A DNA stretch of 64,000 nucleotides from Mycobacterium sp. HUMS_12744610 (lineage in GTDB: Bacteria > Actinomycetota > Actinomycetes > Mycobacteriales > Mycobacteriaceae): assembly GCF_041206865.1 (NCBI RefSeq), contig NZ_JBGEDP010000001.1, positions 3,410,001-3,474,000 of the forward strand. Direction: 5' to 3'. Below, one piece after another: positions 57,697 to 64,000 of this stretch. The notes beneath the pieces are model-generated. The model was not told where the DNA came from. It did no database searches and saw only the letters and a program-made list of their open reading frames with translations. Within the stretch, counting starts at the first letter, position 1, and the number at the start of each line of letters is the position of its first letter. A program made the position numbers and the translations under genes.

Positions 57697-59754
57697 CTAA
57701 CGCGGGCTCCGCGTCCACACCCGCGTGCGCGGGTTGCATTCGATCAGGTAGCCGTCGTCGGACGCGGACATCGCGAAGACCGGGATGTCGGGCTGGGCGC
57801 ACGACTCCCCCACCGCGTGCACCCCGGTCGTGGCGGGCGCTTTTTCCCACGTCTTGGTGTCCCACGTCTTGTCCTCACACACGACCTGCTCATTCGTGGT
57901 CAGGTCGTAGCCGAGCTTGTCGGCGTCGCCACAGGTCCGGCCCAGCACCGGCGCCGGCGCCGGCGGGCCGGTGCGGTCGGGCGGCGCGACGTTGGCGGGA
58001 TCGGCCACGGTGACGTCCGGGGGCACGTCACCGATCCGGGTGGCCACCAGCGTGGTCCGCTGCACCACGCCCCGGTGACCGCATTCGTCGGTGCGCACGG
58101 TCGCGGTCTGCATCCCGCGCAGCTTGCCGTTCGCCTCCGGCGCCAGCGACCAGACGACCATTTCCAGCTCCGTCGCCGTGCCCGCCCGGCCGGGCAGGCG
58201 GCAGCCCGCCCATACCTGCGTGGGGGTGCCGTCCCAATACCCGTCGACGAAACGCAGCACATCGGTCTCGCCGCCACCCGCAATGCTCGCCACCTGGTGG
58301 TTGCGGTCGTCGAGCCGCGTGCCGGTGGCGACACATCCCGCGGCCGTGCACGACGAGCGGAACGCCCACCAGCCGATCTGGTGCTCCCGGCCGGCGCCGA
58401 CGGCACCGGCCGTGGCGTGCCGGGCCCGGCCGATGTCGAAGTCGAGCCGGTAGGCCCCGTCCAGTGCCGGCGCAACGGCCGCCGCCGTGGCCGGACGCGG
58501 CGGGGCGGGGCGCGACGTGGCCGGGTGCGGCGTGTTCGGGCGGACCCGCGGTGCGACCGGCGGCGAGGCGGCGGCCACGGGTTCGGGCGGAGTGAGTCCC
58601 TGCGCGGCAACCCACGCGGTCCCGGCGGCGGCCACGACGGCGACCAGGGCCGCCGCCGCGCGGGTTCTCCGCGACAGCCGCCGCATCGCGGACCCCGGCC
58701 CGCCGCCGCGGCCGCCCCAGGCGCCCAGCGCGGCGGCGAAGCCACGACACCGCTCGAATCTCTGCTCGGGTTGTTTGGCCAGGGCTTTGCAGAACACGTC
58801 GTCGAGATACGCCAGTTCCGGGCGATGGTCGCTGAGCCTGGGGGGATCGGCGCGCAGGTGCTGGCTGATCACCGCAACCGGATTGGTCTGTTCATAGGGT
58901 GGCGAACCGGTGAGCAGGTGAAACGCGGTCGCGGCCAGCGCGTACTGGTCGGCCCGACCGTCGAGGTTCGAACCCATCAGCTGTTCGGGCGCGGCGTAGG
59001 ACACCGTGCCCACGGCGACGTTGGTCGCGGTGATCCCGCTGACGTCACCGAGGTGTCGCGCAACCCCGAAGTCCGCCAGAAGGATTCGGCGTTCACCGCA
59101 TTCGGGTTCGGTGACCAGGATGTTGGCGGGCTTGACATCACGGTGCAGCAGGCCCCGGTCGTGGGCGTAGTCGAGGGCGTCCGCCACGGCGGCGACTATC
59201 GCGAGAACTTCCGGCAGCGGCATCCCGTCCGGGTAACGCTCCTCGACCAGCCGGGCAGCGTCGGCACCCTCGACGTAGTCCATCGAGATCCACAGCCGGC
59301 CGGCAAACTCGCCGCGGTCGTGGACGCCCACGATGTGCGGGTGCCAGAGCGTCGCGGCGAGATCGGCTTCCCTGTTGAACCTCTCGCGGAATTCCGCGTC
59401 CGCCGTCATGTTCTCGGCGAGGACCTTGAGCACGTCGCGCCGCGGCAGCCTCGGGTGCTTGGCCAGATACACCTCCGCCATCGCACCGGCACCCAGTGGC
59501 CGCAACACGGTGTAGCCCGCGAAAACGGCGCCGGCGGCCACCGAAGCCCGAGGCGCGTCGCCCGCGAAGCCGCCGCGGCTGCCCAGAGACATCGGCCGCC
59601 ACGTCGCAGTCGCCCGTGCCCGCAGCCGGAACAGGGAGGCGACGAGCGGCGAGTAAGCCAGGCGGGCCCGCATCATCCCGCGGAACACCCTCGGGCTGGG
59701 CGGCGTTCGCCGCGGGGTGGCCCAGGCCTGGGTGGCGTTGGTGGCGTCGTCCAT
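57697..59754 (-). CDS. Membrane Ser/Thr protein kinase with extracellular sensor-like domain (PknF/PknJ type)
   Basis: About 685 residues. The kinase domain (about 75-355) has a modified glycine loop [12 protein letters not shown]-binding K110, [10 protein letters not shown] with catalytic D206, DFG at 228-230 and APEQL. A single transmembrane helix (about 366-384) leads to a Pro-rich linker and an extracellular domain of about 260 residues with cysteine pairs ([33 protein letters not shown]). The start is uncertain. I chose the ATG at 59754, which has GAGGAAG upstream; an ATG at 59592 is nearer the kinase fold. It is divergent from an FHA-ABC exporter, a typical kinase-substrate pair. Confidence 0.88.
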   Translation of the reverse strand: MDDATNATQAWATPRRTPPSPRVFRGMMRARLAYSPLVASLFRLRARATATWRPMSLGSRGGFAGDAPRASVAAGAVFAGYTVLRPLGAGAMAEVYLAKHPRLPRRDVLKVLAENMTADAEFRERFNREADLAATLWHPHIVGVHDRGEFAGRLWISMDYVEGADAARLVEERYPDGMPLPEVLAIVAAVADALDYAHDRGLLHRDVKPANILVTEPECGERRILLADFGVARHLGDVSGITATNVAVGTVSYAAPEQLMGSNLDGRADQYALAATAFHLLTGSPPYEQTNPVAVISQHLRADPPRLSDHRPELAYLDDVFCKALAKQPEQRFERCRGFAAALGAWGGRGGGPGSAMRRLSRRTRAAAALVAVVAAAGTAWVAAQGLTPPEPVAAASPPVAPRVRPNTPHPATSRPAPPRPATAAAVAPALDGAYRLDFDIGRARHATAGAVGAGREHQIGWWAFRSSCTAAGCVATGTRLDDRNHQVASIAGGGETDVLRFVDGYWDGTPTQVWAGCRLPGRAGTATELEMVVWSLAPEANGKLRGMQTATVRTDECGHRGVVQRTTLVATRIGDVPPDVTVADPANVAPPDRTGPPAPAPVLGRTCGDADKLGYDLTTNEQVVCEDKTWDTKTWEKAPATTGVHAVGESCAQPDIPVFAMSASDDGYLIECNPRTRVWTRSPR

Positions 59755-60079
59755 CTGGTGCTGCTTCCTCATGTGCCCGGCAGTACCCAGGGACGTTGAC
59801 TCGATATGCCTTCGGGAGGAACGCTTTTCGGCCATGTGACCCTGCCGGTCATCCGTCCCTGCATGACCGGTGGCCAATTTGGCCGGCGCGCCCGGGGCCC
59901 CGACATTGCACATCCGTCAAAGACGATGCTAACCCGCGGCGATCGCTTTGGCTCGGAACCACATTCGGAACAGCTGTGAATTTACAGTCCGCAAAAACCG
60001 CGCGGCTCTTTGTGAACGACAAGAAACCTCACAGGCGCCGGGCCTGTGACCGGGCCGTCGCAACGCCCATACTGGAACC
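59755..60079. other. Divergent promoter region between kinase and FHA-ABC exporter
   Basis: 325 bp without a supported gene. It includes an 8-bp inverted repeat TCACAGGC (60029-60036) / GCCTGTGA (60042-60049) 30 bp before the exporter start, and an AT-rich stretch at 59960-60020. No -35/-10 pair is certain. Confidence 0.4.
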
Positions 60080-62677
60080 GTGGGTCGCCCAACCCGGCCC
60101 GTTTTGACCATCCGCCACAACGGGTCGCAGCGCACGTTCAGCCCAGGTCACGATGTCGTAGTCGGACGTGACCTGTTGGCCGACTTGCGCATTGCCGATC
60201 CGCGGATCTCGCGCAGGCACCTGATCCTGCGCTTCGACGAGAGCCGTTGGCTCGCTATCGACAACGGCTCGGTGAACGGCACCTACCTCAACGGCTACCG
60301 GATGCCGGTGATCGACATCCACGACGGCCAGAGCATCAACGTCGGTAACCCGGAGGGGCCGCAGCTGACGTTCGACCTCGGCCGGCGTGAACGGCCGCGG
60401 TCGCTCCCGGAGCGCGGCGACGGCCCGCGCACCATGTGGTGGTCGTCGGATCCGCAGACCGCACAACCATGTTCGCAGACCGTGCGGCGGGTCGAGCTCG
60501 CCGCGCGGCAGGAATGCGCCGCGCCCGCACCGGAAACCGGGCGCGGCGCCGATTCCGACCGGCGGGACACATCGCCACGGTCGCGGCGCATACCCGATCA
60601 TCTGGTCAACCCGCAGCCGGACACCGGGCGGGCACCCGCCGGCGACCCGCCGCCCGCCACGGAGGCCCGGCCCGCGAGCCGGATGTCGAACCTGGCGACG
60701 CGGATGGTGCAGGTCCCGCCACCGTCCAGCCCCGAAGCCCGGGCACCGGAAAACCTCGGCAGCACAATCACCATCGGCCGTGCCGCCGACAGCGACGTCG
60801 TGGTTCCCGACGTGCTGGCCTCTCGCCACCACGCGACGCTGACCCGGACGCCGCTGGGCACCGAGATCCACGACCACAGCAGCAACGGGACCTTCGTCAA
60901 CGGCACCCGGGTCGGGTCGGCGATCCTGACCGAGGACGACGTCGTCACGATCGGCAACGTCGACCTGGTGTTCCGCGGCGGCACCCTGGCCAAGCGGACC
61001 GAAAGCGACAGGCGCAGCGGCGGTCTGGAGGTTCACGGCGTCAAGTACGTCGTCGGCAACGGCAAACAACTGCTCGACGACATCTCCCTGACCGCCCGCC
61101 CCGGAACGCTGACCGCGATCATCGGCGGCTCGGGCGCGGGCAAGAGCACCCTGGCCCGCCTGATCGCCGGTTACACCAGCCCGAGTTCGGGCACGGTCAC
61201 CTTCGCCGGCCACGACATCCACGCCGAATACGCCTCCCTGCGCAGCCGCATCGGCATGGTCCCCCAAGACGACGTCGTGCACCGCCAGCTCACCATCAAC
61301 CAGGCCCTGGGCTACGCCGCCGAACTGCGCCTGCCCCCCGACACCAGCAAGGCCGACCGCGCCAGGGTGGTCGCGCAGGTGCTCGACGAACTCGACCTGA
61401 CCAAACACGCCGACACCCGCGTCGACAAACTCTCCGGCGGCCAGCGCAAACGCGCCTCGGTGGCCCTCGAACTGCTCACCGGACCCGCCCTGCTGATCCT
61501 CGACGAACCCACCTCCGGCCTGGATCCCGCCCTCGACCACCAGGTCATGACCATGCTGCGCGCACTCGCCGACGCCGGCCGCGTGGTCATCGTGGTCACC
61601 CACATGCTGTCCTACCTCGACATCTGCGACCAACTGCTGCTGGTGGCCCCCGGCGGCAAAACCGCCTACTGCGGCCCACCCGAGCAGATCGGCGACGCCA
61701 TGGGCACCACCAACTGGGCCAAGATCTTCACCCGGGTCGGCGCCGACCCCGACGAGGCCAACCGCCGCTTCCAGGCCCGGCGCGACGCCGGACGCCGACC
61801 CCAAAGACTGCTCCCGGACCGCGACGAGCCCGGCGATCTGGGCGAACCGGTCCACACCAGCCTGCGACGGCAGGTCTCCACGATCACGCGCCGCCAAATG
61901 CGGCTCGTCGTCGCCGACCGCGGGTATTTCGTCTTCCTGGCGCTGCTGCCGTTCATCCTGGGCGCGCTGTCGCTGACCGTCCCCGGCTCGCACGGATTCC
62001 ACGCCGCCGGGCCCGACTCCGGCACACCCGACGAGTCCGCCCAGATACTGAACCTGCTGTTGCTGGCCGCGGCGTTCATGGGCACCGCCCTGACGATCCG
62101 CGACCTGGTCGGCGAGCGCGCCATCTTCCAGCGCGAACAGGCGGTCGGCCTGTCCACCACCGCCTACCTGCTGGCCAAGACCGCGGTGTTCTGCGCGTTC
62201 GCGGTTGTTCAGTCCGCGGTCGCGACCACCATCGTCGTCCTCGGGAAGGGCGCGCCGACGCGCGGCGCCACCGTCCTGGGCAACCCCGCCGTCGAGTTGT
62301 TCGCCACGGTCGCCGCCACCTGCGTCGCCTCGGCCATCCTCGGCCTGGCCATCTCGTCCCTGGTCCGCTCCAACGAGCAGATCATGCCGCTGTTCGTCGT
62401 GTCGATCATGGCCCAGCTGGTGCTGTGCGGCGGGATGGTTCCGGTCACCGGCCGGCTCGCCCTCGATCAGCTGTCCTTCGCGATGCCCGCGCGCTGGGGC
62501 TACGCGGCGGCGGCGGCCACGGTCGACCTGCGGCACCTGGTACCGGATTCGCTGCTGTCCCAGGACCGCTACTGGCAGCACACCGCCGGCACCTGGCTGC
62601 TCGACATGGGCATGCTCGCCGCACTCTCGGTGTTCTATGGCGGCTTCGTTCGCTGGAAGATCCGCCTCCGGCGCTGA
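60080..62677 (+). CDS. ABC exporter with two N-terminal FHA domains (Rv1747-like)
   Basis: 865 residues, the same length as Rv1747. FHA-1 (about 8-98; VVVGRDLLADLRIADPRISRRHL, NGSVNGTYLNG) and FHA-2 (about 228-300; TIGRAADSDVVV, RHHATL, SSNGTFVNG) bind phosphothreonine. They are joined by a low-complexity linker with Thr sites such as SQTVRR and LATRMV, the kind phosphorylated by PknF. A nucleotide-binding domain follows (GGSGAGKST, LSGGQRKR, LILDEPTSGLD), then six transmembrane helices (about 620-860, ABC2/G type). The start is GTG. Clustering driven by a kinase is known for Rv1747; export of PIM-type lipids has been proposed. Confidence 0.92.
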   Translation: MGRPTRPVLTIRHNGSQRTFSPGHDVVVGRDLLADLRIADPRISRRHLILRFDESRWLAIDNGSVNGTYLNGYRMPVIDIHDGQSINVGNPEGPQLTFDLGRRERPRSLPERGDGPRTMWWSSDPQTAQPCSQTVRRVELAARQECAAPAPETGRGADSDRRDTSPRSRRIPDHLVNPQPDTGRAPAGDPPPATEARPASRMSNLATRMVQVPPPSSPEARAPENLGSTITIGRAADSDVVVPDVLASRHHATLTRTPLGTEIHDHSSNGTFVNGTRVGSAILTEDDVVTIGNVDLVFRGGTLAKRTESDRRSGGLEVHGVKYVVGNGKQLLDDISLTARPGTLTAIIGGSGAGKSTLARLIAGYTSPSSGTVTFAGHDIHAEYASLRSRIGMVPQDDVVHRQLTINQALGYAAELRLPPDTSKADRARVVAQVLDELDLTKHADTRVDKLSGGQRKRASVALELLTGPALLILDEPTSGLDPALDHQVMTMLRALADAGRVVIVVTHMLSYLDICDQLLLVAPGGKTAYCGPPEQIGDAMGTTNWAKIFTRVGADPDEANRRFQARRDAGRRPQRLLPDRDEPGDLGEPVHTSLRRQVSTITRRQMRLVVADRGYFVFLALLPFILGALSLTVPGSHGFHAAGPDSGTPDESAQILNLLLLAAAFMGTALTIRDLVGERAIFQREQAVGLSTTAYLLAKTAVFCAFAVVQSAVATTIVVLGKGAPTRGATVLGNPAVELFATVAATCVASAILGLAISSLVRSNEQIMPLFVVSIMAQLVLCGGMVPVTGRLALDQLSFAMPARWGYAAAAATVDLRHLVPDSLLSQDRYWQHTAGTWLLDMGMLAALSVFYGGFVRWKIRLRR

Positions 62678-62680
62678 CCG

Positions 62681-64000
62681 CTACCCGGCGGGGCGCGTCC
62701 ACATCCGGGTCACGGGGTCGCATTCGAGCAGGTGCCCGTCGTTGGAGGTCGTCATGGCGAACGCCGGAAGCCCCGGCCGGTCACAGGAGCTTCCGGCGGC
62801 GTGCACCCCGTTCGTGATGGGGGCCCTGGCCCAGGCGTTGCCCTCGCACACGATCTGCTCGTTGTTGGTGGGGTCGTAGGCCAGCTTGTCGATGTCGCCG
62901 CACCGTCCACCCAGGACGGGCGGGGCCCCCGACGGCGCCGGCGGGCTCGCGGCGCCGGCCACCCGGGTGGGGTCGGCGAGGTGCACGCCCGGCGGCACGT
63001 CACCGACCCGGGTGGCCACCACGGGCACCCGCACGACCGCTCCCCGTGCGCCGCAGTCGTTGCCGAGCACGGTCTCGGTGACCGTGCCGCGCAGCGTGCC
63101 GTCGGCCTGCGGCGCCAACGACCAGGCGATGGTCTCCTGCTGGGTCGCCCCGGTTCGCCCGTCGGGCTGGGTGCAGCCGACCCGCTGCTGCTGCGGGGTG
63201 CCCTGCCAGTAGCCGCCGACGAAGCGCAGCGTGTCGGTGTGACCGCCGTCGGTCGTGGCGGGGATCTGGTGGGTGGCGTCGTCGAGCCGAGTCGCGGTGG
63301 CCGTGCACCCGTTGGTGGTGCACGCCGAACGGAAAGCCCACCAGTCGGTGTCGGTCCCATCGTGGCGGATCGGGATGCCGTTGGCGGTCTGCTTGCCGTG
63401 GTCGTAGCTCAACCGGTAGGTGCCGTCGAGCGCCGGCCCGCCGGTTCTCGCGGCCGGCGCGGCGCCGGGCGCCGGCCCGGCCGGTTTGGCGGCCAGCGCC
63501 GGGCTCGTCGGCGGGCCCTCCGGCTCGAAGGAGTACAGGACCGACCAGGTCGCCGCCACCGCGATCAGCACCGCGCAGACCAGCGCGGCCGCCCACCGGG
63601 CTCGTGAGGAAAACCGGTGACTCGTGGCCGCGACGGCGGCGAGGGGCCCCGGCCGCCGGGCCGGGGCGAATTCGCCGGACGCCCGCACGCCGGCGGCCTT
63701 GTCGACGCGCTCGGCGACGGCGGCGGCGAACGCCCGGCACCGCTCGAACCGCTCTTCGGGCCGCTTGGCCAGGGCCGTGCGGAACACCTCGTCCAGGTAC
63801 GCCAGCTCCGGGCGGGCATCGCCGAGCCGGGGCGGCGCCTCGTGCAGATGCTGGCCGATCACCGCGATCGGGTTGGGGTGCCGGAACGGCGGCGCGCCGG
63901 TGAGCAGGTGAAAGGCCGTGGCCGCCAGCGCGTATTGGTCGGCCCGGCCGTCGATCTTGGCGCCGGTGAGCTGTTCGGGCGCGGCGTAGGCCACCGTGCC
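62681..64000 (-). CDS. Second Ser/Thr protein kinase, paralogue of the one at 57697, cut by window edge
   Basis: The visible 439 residues begin inside the kinase domain ([13 protein letters not shown]...[19 protein letters not shown]) and run through the kinase end ([13 protein letters not shown]), a transmembrane helix ([19 protein letters not shown]) and an extracellular domain. That domain matches the first kinase's at [68 protein letters not shown] and [11 protein letters not shown]. Its stop is 3 nt from the exporter's stop on the other strand (convergent). The N-terminal half is outside the window. Confidence 0.92.
   Translation of the reverse strand, partial: GTVAYAAPEQLTGAKIDGRADQYALAATAFHLLTGAPPFRHPNPIAVIGQHLHEAPPRLGDARPELAYLDEVFRTALAKRPEERFERCRAFAAAVAERVDKAAGVRASGEFAPARRPGPLAAVAATSHRFSSRARWAAALVCAVLIAVAATWSVLYSFEPEGPPTSPALAAKPAGPAPGAAPAARTGGPALDGTYRLSYDHGKQTANGIPIRHDGTDTDWWAFRSACTTNGCTATATRLDDATHQIPATTDGGHTDTLRFVGGYWQGTPQQQRVGCTQPDGRTGATQQETIAWSLAPQADGTLRGTVTETVLGNDCGARGAVVRVPVVATRVGDVPPGVHLADPTRVAGAASPPAPSGAPPVLGGRCGDIDKLAYDPTNNEQIVCEGNAWARAPITNGVHAAGSSCDRPGLPAFAMTTSNDGHLLECDPVTRMWTRPAG

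Noticed and set aside
60029..62581. 850-codon minus-strand frame opposite the FHA-ABC exporter.
   Set aside because: Shadow of the exporter, whose FHA and ABC motifs are unambiguous.

Overview
This is a high-GC mycobacterial chromosome segment, most likely from a slow grower of the M. avium complex type. The core gene order matches, in mirror image, the M. tuberculosis block Rv1633-Rv1661: uvrB, an MFS pump, a LAM-cap mannosyltransferase, a universal stress protein, a metallo-hydrolase, uvrA, lysX, infC-rpmI-rplT-tsnR, an MpaB-like protein, a PE gene, an adenylate cyclase, pheS-pheT, argCJBDFRGH, pks10 and a pks7-like gene. PE and T7SS-type genes are present, but no glycine-rich PE_PGRS protein is. 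This attribution rests on remembered gene order and protein families; no search was run.

Layout. Bases 1-3313: the 5' part of a modular type I polyketide synthase (KS-AT-DH visible). 3362-4424: a type III PKS (pks10-like) broken by a 2-nt frameshift. 4529-13011: the complete arginine operon argC-J-B-D-F-R-G-H, several genes overlapping by 4 nt, with a candidate ArgR operator just upstream of argC. 13084-28698: an accessory PE island made of a 2397-residue PE protein built from 149-residue tandem repeats, four PE proteins that share a C-terminal domain, and a decayed PE copy next to a 176-bp inverted-repeat element and a 14-bp palindrome. 28862-34303: pheT, pheS, a membrane protein and a class III adenylate cyclase in one run. 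34403-35526: a PE17-position gene whose frame continues past a stop codon into a broken C-terminal domain. 35754-37450: a complete IS1380-family element with a 4-bp target duplication (CTAA).

37671-53981: housekeeping and envelope genes. The infC operon starts translation at ATC and has an intrinsic-terminator hairpin in its leader. lysX is intact, and uvrA carries a 1-nt frameshift. 53978-56146: uvrB. Immediately upstream of uvrB is a degenerate group II intron (56181 to about 57660), which is also where synteny with M. tuberculosis breaks. Beyond it are an FHA-ABC exporter like Rv1747 and two paralogous Ser/Thr kinases that flank it (57697-64000, the second cut by the window edge).

The strongest second-look items are the giant repeat PE protein and its 447/894-bp repeat structure, the shared PE C-terminal domain with the interrupted PE17 tail, the infC leader (ATC start, attenuator, possible leader peptide), the precisely delimited IS1380 element, and the group II intron remnant at the synteny breakpoint. 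Two frameshifts in otherwise well-conserved genes (pks10, uvrA) may be sequence errors and should be checked first.
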